Shown here: one piece after another, positions 35,271 through 43,092 of the stretch
Numbering within the stretch: the stretch's first letter is position 1
Layout: each line of letters begins with the position of its first letter
NCBI GenBank assembly: GCA_015487555.1
Contig: WFPK01000021.1
Span: forward strand, 1 to 56,966
Length of the DNA stretch: 56,966 nucleotides
From: Phycisphaerales bacterium
Lineage (GTDB): Bacteria; Planctomycetota; Phycisphaerae; Phycisphaerales; UBA1924
Direction: 5' to 3'
Translations under genes and position numbers: made by a program
Notes under the pieces: generated by a model
Databases searched by the model: none
What the model was told of the DNA's origin: nothing
Seen by the model: the letters and a program-made list of their open reading frames with translations, nothing else

Positions 35271-37634
35271 ATGAATACCACCATTTCTCTCATCATTGCC
35301 ACTGCCCTTTGCATGAGCACCTCCACAAACGCCCAGCCGATCCCTGTGCGCCAAGCCGATCAGATCGACATATTGAGCTTTACCCCGCCTCAGGTCTACC
35401 AGGGGCAGATGGTCATCCGCGTGCGGACAACCTCGCAGCTTCAGCTCGACGCGATGCTCGGGCTCGTTGAATCCATCTGGACCGAGCGCACCGGGGTGGG
35501 TGTGCTCGATATTCAGATCAAACGCGAGAACCTCGACGCGATCTCCAAACTCGGCATCCCCCACGAGGTCCTGATCGAAGACCTCCAAGCCCACACGAAT
35601 GAGCGGTGGAACCGGATCGTCGAAGCCGAGCGCTTCATCCAGACCCTCGATCAACGCGGCACAACGATTCACGATGACCTGTGGTTTGCCAACTACAAAC
35701 AACTCAACGAGATCACCACCTACATCGACAACATCGCAACCCTGCGCCCAGACCTGGCTTCGACCATGCTCATCGGGCAATCCTGGGAAGGGCGCGATAT
35801 GTTCGCCATCACCATCACCGGGCCCGATACACCTCAAAACCCCCAAGCCGACCGCCCGGTGGTCTATATCTTCAGCACCGTCCACGCCCGCGAGTGGATC
35901 GCCCCGATGACCACCGTCTACTTCGCGTCCAAACTCGCCCAAGACTACGACACCGATCCGCGCACCCAAGCCATCCTCGATTCGATCCGCGTCGTCATCG
36001 TCCCCATGGGCAACCCCGATGGATACCTCTATACATGGTCGGACGAACGCTATTGGAGAAAAACGCGGCGAAGAAACGACGCCTGGTCATTCGGTGTCGA
36101 TATCAACCGTAACTGGGGATACGAATGGGGAGGCCTAGGGGCTTCGGATAGCCCATGGAGTGATACCTACCACGGCACCGCCCCGTTCTCTGAACCCGAA
36201 ACCGTCGCACTCCGCGATCTCGCACTGAGCTTTGGCGACCAGCTTGTCGCCCACATGGAATACCACTCCTACTCCCAACTCGTGATGTGGCCCTTCGGAT
36301 ACGCCTACGGCAACATCACCCCCGAACCCGATCGCACCTACTTTGACCTGCTCTCCAACGAGCTCTCCGATGAGATCAAATCCGTCCACGGCAGGAACTA
36401 CACCGCGATGCAATCGGTTGATCTCTATCCTGCTGCGGGCAACGCGGTGGATTGGTTCTATGGCGAGCTTGATATCACCAGCATGATTATCGAGCTCCGC
36501 CCGCGCAGCGCCGATTTCAACCCGCCCCCCCACAACATCCTCCCCAACGCCCAAGAAAACTACCAAGCTATCAAGCGCTATCTTGAACGGGCCATCGAGC
36601 CCTTCTCGATCTGGCATCAGTCCGCTCCAACACTCCAAGCCGACACCCCCATCGAACTCGTCGCCACCATCCTCGATGGACTCGAAACATTCGACCCATC
36701 ATCGCCGACGCTCTATGCCCGGACGACCCCCGACGACCCATTCACACCCATCGCCATGTCGTCGATCGGGGAGAACCAGTACGCGGCCAACTCCCCCCCT
36801 GTCCCCTGCGGGCAAATACTCGAATACTACTTCCAGGCATCAAATATCGACGGCGACCTCCAAACCTACCCGCCCGCCGGATCCGCATCGCCCTTTGGCA
36901 CGCTCGCTGAGCAACTCGTCATCGCCCACGCCGACGACTTTGAAACCGAGACCGGATGGATCGTCGGCTCAGACACCGATACCGCAACCGCTGGCATCTG
37001 GACACGCATGGACCCACAAGAAGTCCTCACCAAGCAGGGAGATATCGCCCAGCCCGAAAACGACCGCACCTCCTATGGCACCCGCTGCTGGGTGACCGAC
37101 GGCATCGCTGGAGCCAATGAAAACGATCGCGATGTCGATAACGGCACCACCACCCTCACCTCCCCGATCATTGATGCCAACCAAGGCAACGAACCACATA
37201 TCAGCTTCTGGTTCTGGTTCTACCGCTCGGATAGCAACTATGACCACCTCCGGGTGGACCTCTCCAACGACAACGGCAACACATGGTCGATCGCTCGATA
37301 CTACAACAACACCGGCCAACAATGGATCCAACGCGAAATCCGGATCGCCGATATCCTCGAACCAACCGATCAGATGCGCATCCGGTTCGTCGCATACGAC
37401 AACGAAACCGATGGCATCGTCGAAGCGGCGATCGACGACCTCAAGGTCGAGTATCTGGGATGCCCAGATGGCAACCCCGCCGATTTCAACAACGACGGCA
37501 CACTCAACTTCTTCGATATCTCCGCATTCATCGCCGCCCTGAGCAACCAAGAACCCGAAGCCGACTTCAACAACGACGGACGATGGAACTTCTTCGACAT
37601 CTCCGCCTTCCTCACCGCCTACGCCAACGGATAA
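35271..37634 (+). CDS. Secreted M14 zinc carboxypeptidase with dockerin-like tail, paralogue
   Basis: The 787-residue protein is closely similar along its whole length to the preceding gene. It has a signal peptide (cleavage near TNAQ), a propeptide and the M14 domain with H205/E208 (HAREW) and H332 (EYHSYSQL). NRNWG and IELRP are also conserved. The tail repeats are DFNNDGTLNFFDISAFI and DFNNDGRWNFFDISAFL, ending YANG without Cys. The ATG at 35271 gives a good signal peptide, whereas the frame upstream to 35175 runs through the preceding terminator. The pair is a tandem duplication that has diverged mainly in the middle region. Confidence 0.92.
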   Translation: MNTTISLIIATALCMSTSTNAQPIPVRQADQIDILSFTPPQVYQGQMVIRVRTTSQLQLDAMLGLVESIWTERTGVGVLDIQIKRENLDAISKLGIPHEVLIEDLQAHTNERWNRIVEAERFIQTLDQRGTTIHDDLWFANYKQLNEITTYIDNIATLRPDLASTMLIGQSWEGRDMFAITITGPDTPQNPQADRPVVYIFSTVHAREWIAPMTTVYFASKLAQDYDTDPRTQAILDSIRVVIVPMGNPDGYLYTWSDERYWRKTRRRNDAWSFGVDINRNWGYEWGGLGASDSPWSDTYHGTAPFSEPETVALRDLALSFGDQLVAHMEYHSYSQLVMWPFGYAYGNITPEPDRTYFDLLSNELSDEIKSVHGRNYTAMQSVDLYPAAGNAVDWFYGELDITSMIIELRPRSADFNPPPHNILPNAQENYQAIKRYLERAIEPFSIWHQSAPTLQADTPIELVATILDGLETFDPSSPTLYARTTPDDPFTPIAMSSIGENQYAANSPPVPCGQILEYYFQASNIDGDLQTYPPAGSASPFGTLAEQLVIAHADDFETETGWIVGSDTDTATAGIWTRMDPQEVLTKQGDIAQPENDRTSYGTRCWVTDGIAGANENDRDVDNGTTTLTSPIIDANQGNEPHISFWFWFYRSDSNYDHLRVDLSNDNGNTWSIARYYNNTGQQWIQREIRIADILEPTDQMRIRFVAYDNETDGIVEAAIDDLKVEYLGCPDGNPADFNNDGTLNFFDISAFIAALSNQEPEADFNNDGRWNFFDISAFLTAYANG

Positions 37635-37658
37635 ACAACTCCGCAAACACAATACCCT

Positions 37659-37685
37659 CACACACCTGCGCGGGTGTGTTTTTTT
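37659..37685 (+). terminator. Rho-independent terminator after the second M14 gene
   Basis: The stem ACACACC/GGGTGTGT with a short loop runs into TTTTTTT. It lies 25 bases after the stop codon. Confidence 0.88.
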
Positions 37686-37759
37686 GATGCCAGCGAATCA
37701 ACAAGCGGACTACGATCCCCCACCACCCACCACCCACCACCAAAGCTGAGGTTTGTTCC

Positions 37760-38467
37760 ATGCTCACCACCCGACTCAAAGACGACAACTGGGCCCTCCA
37801 CCAGATCGCTGAGCGCCAAGACACCCCCGGCTCACTGATCAAAGGCACCATGCCCAAAGACGGGTACCTCGCGATGCTCGCCCAGCAGTACCTCGTCAAC
37901 AATGCCTTCGACCAAGCATTGCAGGGCATCCTCCCCGAACACCAAGCGATCGCTGAGTTGATCCTCGACGAACAACTCCTCACGCCCTACATCGCTGAAG
38001 ACCTCGCCTACTTCGGCGTCGATCCAACAAGCGCCCAACCTTTGCCGGGCACGCAGCGCTTCATCGACCACATCCATGCGCACAAAGACCGCCCTCTGCA
38101 CTTATTGGGATTGCACTATGTCCGCCTGGGCGCATGCAACGGCAACTCCTTCGTCGCCCGCGTCGTCCGCAAGGCCTACGCCCTCGAAAGCCCAACCCAA
38201 GGAACCCGATACCTCGATCCCTTCGGCCCAACCCAACGCAAAAAATGGATGGCCTTCAAGTCCGGGCTCGATGCGATGGAACTCTCGCAAGACCAGCAAG
38301 ACGAAGTCTTCGCAGGCACCCGCGCCGCCTATGTCCTGGCGATCAACCTCGACCTGCCCGAATACCAATCCGACGAGCAGCTCCTCGCCAAGCACAAAAA
38401 AACACTCGACCAGAAAGCCTTTATCGAAGGGCATTCCGTGCATGTCCAACCCGAGCTTGAAGGGTGA
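37760..38467 (+). CDS. Heme-oxygenase-like protein
   Basis: The 235-residue all-helical protein has an early His (NWALHQIAERQ) in the place of the proximal heme ligand of bacterial heme oxygenases. It also has YLAMLAQQYLVNNAFDQAL and a later helix LGLHYVRLGACNGNSFVARVV, where heme oxygenases have the Gly-rich distal helix. This supports a heme oxygenase fold. Catalysis (heme to biliverdin, Fe and CO) is plausible but not proven, since TenA/PqqC-like relatives share the fold. A metal/siderophore-type binding lipoprotein is encoded convergently just downstream. Confidence 0.65.
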   Translation: MLTTRLKDDNWALHQIAERQDTPGSLIKGTMPKDGYLAMLAQQYLVNNAFDQALQGILPEHQAIAELILDEQLLTPYIAEDLAYFGVDPTSAQPLPGTQRFIDHIHAHKDRPLHLLGLHYVRLGACNGNSFVARVVRKAYALESPTQGTRYLDPFGPTQRKKWMAFKSGLDAMELSQDQQDEVFAGTRAAYVLAINLDLPEYQSDEQLLAKHKKTLDQKAFIEGHSVHVQPELEG

Positions 38468-38481
38468 TCTGTCCAATATCC

Positions 38482-38569
38482 GGGTGCCACTACTCGCCCG
38501 CAGGGCGCAGTAGTGCGGCTTTGATGACGGGAAGACACTACTGCGCCCTGCGGGCGAGTAGTGGCACCC
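38482..38569. repeat. Family C paired inverted repeat
   Basis: Left arm 38482-38515 (GGGTGCCACTACTCGCCCGC...) and right arm 38536-38569 are exact reverse complements over about 34 bases. Each has an inner GCCCGCAGGGC-type hairpin. It lies between the convergent heme-oxygenase-like and binding-lipoprotein genes. The core differs from the 20.0-kb copy by ACTACT versus ACGACT on both arms, so the arms have evolved together (compensatory change). Confidence 0.92.
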
Positions 38570-38586
38570 GTTCTGGATATCCAACG

Positions 38587-39585
38587 CTAAGGCTGCATTT
38601 GGTCCCAGCGCCGAATCACCTCGGCGATCTCATCGCCCACCTGCCCGAGTGAGCTGCTGGGCAGCAACCCCAACGGGTGGGCGATGATCGCGATGCGGCG
38701 CGATTCAACAGCCGGGATCGGAAGCGTCGCCAGCTTGCCGACCTTGGTCACGATCTCATCCCAGCGCATTGGTTCGGGCTCGCCGATGAGATCATCCGCA
38801 TCGGGTGTTCGAGGCGTAAAGATCAGAATCGAATCGGGTGCCAGTTCGATGATGTCTTCGTAGTCGAGCTCTTGCCACATGCCTCCTTCTTCGATCGCCG
38901 GGGTGATGCCCAATCGTTCGATGAGCTGGGCATGGAACGACCCGGGCCCCATCGCGCCCGGCGGATCGACTCCGGCCAGAATCAACACCCGCCCGGCGTT
39001 TGTCGCTGGCTTGCCCATCGGCGACCACGATCGCGCCAGGCGCGCACTGGGCAGCTCGATATCGAACTTGGCCGTTGGATCAACCTCGAAATCGATCAGC
39101 CCCGCATCGGGCCCCGTCGTATCGGGGAACCCGACGAGCTTGAGATACAGATCATCAATCGTCGTCGCGATGTCGTCGAGCGTTTTGAGCTCGTAAGCCC
39201 AGATGCGCCAATCGTGCTCGTCGGCGAGCGTGCGAAATCGCTCGGGGAGATCGGTTGCGAGTTTTTCAAAGAACACATCCGTCGGGTCGAGCTCGATCAC
39301 GAGTTCGTAATCAATATCGAGATGCGAACCCGCCGCCGGGATCGAATCGCTCAGCACTGAATCGTAGCTGTGCTTGGCGACGATTGAATCTTCAAATCCA
39401 AGGTCGCGGAGCATCACCGCGATCGCCGGCGAGAGCACCACGAAGCGCGATTCGTCCGCTGCTGCTTCCTGCTTGGATTCATCGCCGGGTTTGGGCCTCG
39501 GCGATGATTTCGTGCACCCGACGAGCACCATCATCAGTGCGATAAACATGAATCGAACGAGCCAAGATGAAAGCTGGGTGTGCAT
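38587..39585 (-). CDS. Periplasmic-binding lipoprotein, BtuF/FecB-type
   Basis: The 332-residue lipoprotein (lipobox MVLVGC) has the two-lobe pattern of class III binding proteins. RFVVLSPAIAVMLRDLGFED lies near the start, SHLDIDYELVIELDPTDVFF comes next, and YEDIIELAPDSILIF appears in the C lobe. These proteins deliver vitamin B12, siderophores or metals to ABC importers. No permease or ATPase is adjacent. The nearest iron-related genes are the heme-oxygenase-like gene (convergent) and the fused permease at 16 kb. ATG 39585 is chosen over 39600 because it gives a normal lipoprotein leader. Confidence 0.8.
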   Translation of the reverse strand: MHTQLSSWLVRFMFIALMMVLVGCTKSSPRPKPGDESKQEAAADESRFVVLSPAIAVMLRDLGFEDSIVAKHSYDSVLSDSIPAAGSHLDIDYELVIELDPTDVFFEKLATDLPERFRTLADEHDWRIWAYELKTLDDIATTIDDLYLKLVGFPDTTGPDAGLIDFEVDPTAKFDIELPSARLARSWSPMGKPATNAGRVLILAGVDPPGAMGPGSFHAQLIERLGITPAIEEGGMWQELDYEDIIELAPDSILIFTPRTPDADDLIGEPEPMRWDEIVTKVGKLATLPIPAVESRRIAIIAHPLGLLPSSSLGQVGDEIAEVIRRWDQMQP

Positions 39586-39596
39586 AGAGAAGGATA

Positions 39597-40982
39597 TCAA
39601 CCCATCGCCTGCCGGGTTGCACGATCGAGCTGGGCGATGGCATCTTGGTCAAAGAACACGAAGCTCCAGGTCCGATCCATCGCCAGTTCGTACTGCTGGG
39701 CCAAATCCTGAGCCCGCTTGGCCTGCGAAACGAATCCGGCGAGCTCGTCAGCGTGGTGGTGACGAAAATCATCGAGCAGCATCTGAAGCTCACGATAGAG
39801 CACCGTTCGTTGGGGGGCTTTGGGCGCGAGCTGATGAATCTGCGCAACGAGTTTATCCTTGCGCGCCTGGGTTTGCGTATCGCCAAGCATCGCAGGCGTG
39901 TGGCGGGCGTGGTGAACCTGCCACCGAGCATCAGCGATCTCCAGCGTCTCGCCTGGCGAGAATCCCAGATCGAGTTGTTGGGTGGCTGTCACCATCGCCA
40001 TGGGCGCGAGTTTGATTCCGAGCCAATCGGCGAACCAGTCTTCCGATATCCGGTCATATATCCATCCGCCCGTGCCATGGATGAACAGGTCGGCCAGGTG
40101 CGCCCGGGCGAGGGCGCTCATCAGCACGCCTTTGGGCAAGAGCTCAGCGGGCGCAAAGTCGTTGATGTTTGTCGAATCAATCGACACCCGAAGCTCATTG
40201 GCTCGGCATCCCCACAAGGGCAGCTCGATCCGATCCTCCTCGATCACCAACGCCCGCACGCCTGCATCAGAGTATTTGGCGACGGCGTTGTTATAGCTTT
40301 GTGCGCACAAAGCAGGATCAGCGCGCATGGTGTCAATGAGCGCTGCGATTGCATCGGCCTGGAACAACTCGGATGCGAAGAGCAACCTCGGCGTGTCGAT
40401 CCCGAGCTGGTCACAAGCGTATTCGATCGTCGCATACCCGAACTGCTGGGCCAGCGAGCCGATCGTCGCGTACTGATCGAGCCAGTGGGCCAAAGGCTTG
40501 AGTGATTCATGTTCAGGCTCGGCGACGGGAACCGATTCGATCAACCCGGCTGACACACCCGGCGCAAGCGTTCCGGCGGGCAACAACTCGATCATCTGCA
40601 CGCTCAATGATTCGCCCGAGCCTATCGGCACACGGATCAATCCAGGATCAACCGCATCCTGATCGGGCACGATCCAGACCGGCTGGGCATTGGTGCGTTT
40701 GGCTGCTTCATCGAGGGCGATGAGCTTGGCCAGAATCCCGTTATGAAACACAATGGGTTGATGCCCGCTCATGACAATCGGGCGATCGGGATCAAGCCCC
40801 AACGCTGCCCGGGCGGGTGATTGGCCCTTGGCAGACAGGGCCGACGCCCAATCTTCCCAGGCGGGCTTGATCGTCACCGATGGCAGACCGGGATCGTTGC
40901 TCGAACAGGCGGGCTCGTCGTCGGGTGGTGATTGGGTTGGGTCTGCGGTGTTTTCCAATGCCCCCGCCAATCGCTTATCCAT
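39597..40982 (-). CDS. BshC-like protein (uncertain)
   Basis: The 461-residue cytoplasmic protein contains SGHQPIVFHNGILAKLIAL and QPVWIVPDQDAV. These resemble the nucleotide-binding-like N-terminal motif of bacillithiol synthase BshC ('GQQ...F.GPL.K' and 'PVFW...DHD'). A C-terminal helical coiled-coil-like region (about 380-455) also resembles BshC. It is shorter than BshC (about 540) and the match is by eye, so a related planctomycete family is equally possible. It overlaps the glycosyltransferase gene by eight bases and is 11 bases upstream of the binding lipoprotein gene. Confidence 0.42.
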   Translation of the reverse strand: MDKRLAGALENTADPTQSPPDDEPACSSNDPGLPSVTIKPAWEDWASALSAKGQSPARAALGLDPDRPIVMSGHQPIVFHNGILAKLIALDEAAKRTNAQPVWIVPDQDAVDPGLIRVPIGSGESLSVQMIELLPAGTLAPGVSAGLIESVPVAEPEHESLKPLAHWLDQYATIGSLAQQFGYATIEYACDQLGIDTPRLLFASELFQADAIAALIDTMRADPALCAQSYNNAVAKYSDAGVRALVIEEDRIELPLWGCRANELRVSIDSTNINDFAPAELLPKGVLMSALARAHLADLFIHGTGGWIYDRISEDWFADWLGIKLAPMAMVTATQQLDLGFSPGETLEIADARWQVHHARHTPAMLGDTQTQARKDKLVAQIHQLAPKAPQRTVLYRELQMLLDDFRHHHADELAGFVSQAKRAQDLAQQYELAMDRTWSFVFFDQDAIAQLDRATRQAMG

Positions 40983-41754
40983 TGATCGACACTTTGGTGC
41001 AGTCGGCCTTGGCCTGTGCCCGTGCCATTGCTGGGAGCTGGTCGATGACCTGATCCATCGCACGGTACATCACGCATCGGTAGTGGGTCAATCGGATTTG
41101 TGGGTTGTCGAGCCCGCCGCCGAAGGTCCGGTTGAGGTTGTTGTAGATGAGTTCGACGGGAATCTCGCCGATCCGAAGCCCATTGGCCACCGCTTGGACC
41201 CAGAGCTGCATCGGGAAGGCGTACCCGTTGTCAGTGAGATTGAGCTTGGCCATCGCCGAAACCCGGTGGGCTTTGAACCCGCAGAACCCGTCGGTGAGCG
41301 AAAGCCCGAGCCGATCGTTGATCTCTTTGGTGATCGTGGCATTGATCGCGCGCCGGTCGGCGGGAGGCAGATCGGCATCCCACCCATTGCCCGATTTGAG
41401 GTAGCGCGAGCCTGAGATGATATCGAGCTCGTCGCGTTTGATGGCGTCGAAGAAATCGGGCAGGCGCTCGGGCTCGTGCTGATCGTCGCAGTCCATCGTG
41501 ATGACCCAGTCGTACCCGTCGCGATGAGCGCGTTGGTAGGCCTGGCGGATGGCGCATCCATAGCCGATGTTCGCTTCGTGGCGGATGATGTCGAGCCCCA
41601 TCGGTTCGCGGAGATCGTTGAGAATCTCAGGCGTGCGATCGGTCGAGCCATCATCGAGCACAAGAATATTGTCCGCAAACTCGCGCACCCGTTCGAGCAC
41701 GGATTGAACATGGTCTTGTTCGTTATAGATCGGGATCGCAATGAGTACACGCAT
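40975..41754 (-). CDS. Family 2 glycosyltransferase
   Basis: The 259-residue GT-A enzyme has VLIAIPIYNEQDHVQSVL at the start, DDGSTDRTPEIL, and the DXD-type sequence TMDCDDQHEP. It also has ISGSRYLKSG and DGFCGFKAHR further on. This order is typical of dolichol/undecaprenol-phosphate mannose synthase-like enzymes without the membrane tail. It would transfer an activated sugar to a lipid or polysaccharide acceptor at the cytoplasmic face. It is co-directional with and overlaps the BshC-like gene. Confidence 0.9.
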   Translation of the reverse strand: MRVLIAIPIYNEQDHVQSVLERVREFADNILVLDDGSTDRTPEILNDLREPMGLDIIRHEANIGYGCAIRQAYQRAHRDGYDWVITMDCDDQHEPERLPDFFDAIKRDELDIISGSRYLKSGNGWDADLPPADRRAINATITKEINDRLGLSLTDGFCGFKAHRVSAMAKLNLTDNGYAFPMQLWVQAVANGLRIGEIPVELIYNNLNRTFGGGLDNPQIRLTHYRCVMYRAMDQVIDQLPAMARAQAKADCTKVSING

Positions 41755-41862
41755 CAGTCAAGTCTCCATCAGCCGCCTGCACAGCGTCGGGTCATAAGGA
41801 TAGGGCCTGCCATAACCCTGTATGTCAGGCGGGCCTATAGCTAAACGATCGTTTGGCAACGA

Positions 41863-42534
41863 TTATTCCTTGCCGGTTCGTTCTTCTGTACCAGATGAAG
41901 CCTCGCCGGGTTCGGATTGTTCCGCGTGCGCTGTTTCTTCTTCGCTTTGGGCGAGCGAGGTGTAGGCCCCGAACCCAAACGGAACCCTTTCCGCCTCTCC
42001 TTCCTCTTCTTCCGCTGCTGCATCTTCGAGTTGTTCGATCAATGCTTCGGTCAATGAGTGAACCCCGATGATCTGGGAGATCGGGAGGGTGTAGGACTCG
42101 CCGGTGGGTGTGGTGATGCGGTAGACGGTGCATTGGACATCATTGGCCCGTGCTCGGTCTGCATCGCATGCGGGCATCGAGCAGGCAAAGACAGGGATGA
42201 TGTCAGCAATGGGGATGCGTTGTCCCAGGGTGGTGATAACGCCCATGCGTCCATCGAAGAGGTCATCGACGGGTGAGGTGCTCGCGTTGGCTGCCACTGG
42301 GCCGGTGTCGAGCCTTCCGCTCGAAACCGCAGCTGCCGAAGCAAGGGCCATGAGGATTTCACGAACGACATTGTTCCAGAAGACATCTCGGCGGGCAAGC
42401 GTCCTGGCGACGGGGGATTGTCCACCCAGTGCTGCTTCCTGGAGCTGGGGGGCATGTCCATACCCTGCATACGCGGGGTTACACGAGGCGTCATCGTCGG
42501 GTGTTGGATTGAGTATCTGGTCGAGTGGATCCAT
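41863..42534 (-). CDS. Hypothetical protein with acidic C-terminus
   Basis: This 223-residue protein has no signal peptide. It contains a small-domain-like core at about 80-165 with GRMGVITTLGQRIPIADIIP and YRITTPTGESYTLPISQIIGVHSL. This resembles a beta-rich ligand or SH3-like module, but I recognise no family. The last 50 residues are Glu/Ser/Thr-rich and disordered. It is divergent from the small gene at 42.7 kb. Hypothetical. Confidence 0.55.
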   Translation of the reverse strand: MDPLDQILNPTPDDDASCNPAYAGYGHAPQLQEAALGGQSPVARTLARRDVFWNNVVREILMALASAAAVSSGRLDTGPVAANASTSPVDDLFDGRMGVITTLGQRIPIADIIPVFACSMPACDADRARANDVQCTVYRITTPTGESYTLPISQIIGVHSLTEALIEQLEDAAAEEEEGEAERVPFGFGAYTSLAQSEEETAHAEQSEPGEASSGTEERTGKE

Positions 42535-42720
42535 CTCCAAGTCTACGCAGAGGACTGCGTCAAAGTGATAACCAAACAAGACCCATTGGGACAGTTGCGC
42601 CCAAAGTCCACCCAGACCGCACAGGCGTCAAAGTGCCCCAAAGGTCCTCAAATCCGACGAATATTGAAGCCAAGTCGGGCAATGGAGCAACCGATAGACC
42701 ATTGACATGGAGGTGAGTTT

Positions 42721-43038
42721 ATGAGTCAAGAAGAGCAATCAAACGCATTCAATGAGGTTCGCGCCATTCTTGGCAAACTGGATCGGTCGATCGACGAGGC
42801 CCGGGCGCGTCGGCTTGAGCCTGATGAACCGACAAGGAATGAATCGACGAGCACTCCAGCATCGGCCCACTCACCTTCGCTTGATCGGGAAATCGGAAAC
42901 GCATCGACCGAGCGTGCCCAAACGGGGCTTCAGAAAAAGAGCGCAACCTTCGGCCGCGCTAAACCACTCAACGGCTCAGCACGCCCGGCCCAGTCGCTGT
43001 GGAAGTCATCCAATGACAATGACGAGTTGATCGGGTAA
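42721..43038 (+). CDS. Small hydrophilic hypothetical protein
   Basis: This 105-residue protein has a short amphipathic N-terminal helix (FNEVRAILGKLDRSIDEARA) and then a Ser/Thr/Pro/Arg-rich disordered region. A consensus GGAGGTGA lies just before the ATG, and a strong terminator follows at 43103. Both support a real gene despite its low complexity. No family recognised. Confidence 0.55.
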   Translation: MSQEEQSNAFNEVRAILGKLDRSIDEARARRLEPDEPTRNESTSTPASAHSPSLDREIGNASTERAQTGLQKKSATFGRAKPLNGSARPAQSLWKSSNDNDELIG

Positions 43039-43092
43039 ACCCTATCTGGTGCTATGGCTAAAATCTCAGAGAGATCCCAAGAACATAGAGAT

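Noticed and set aside
41795..41835. Hairpin-like GCCTGCC...CAGGCGGGCC between the glycosyltransferase and the hypothetical gene
   Set aside because: The stem is imperfect and no T tract follows on either strand, so I do not call a terminator.
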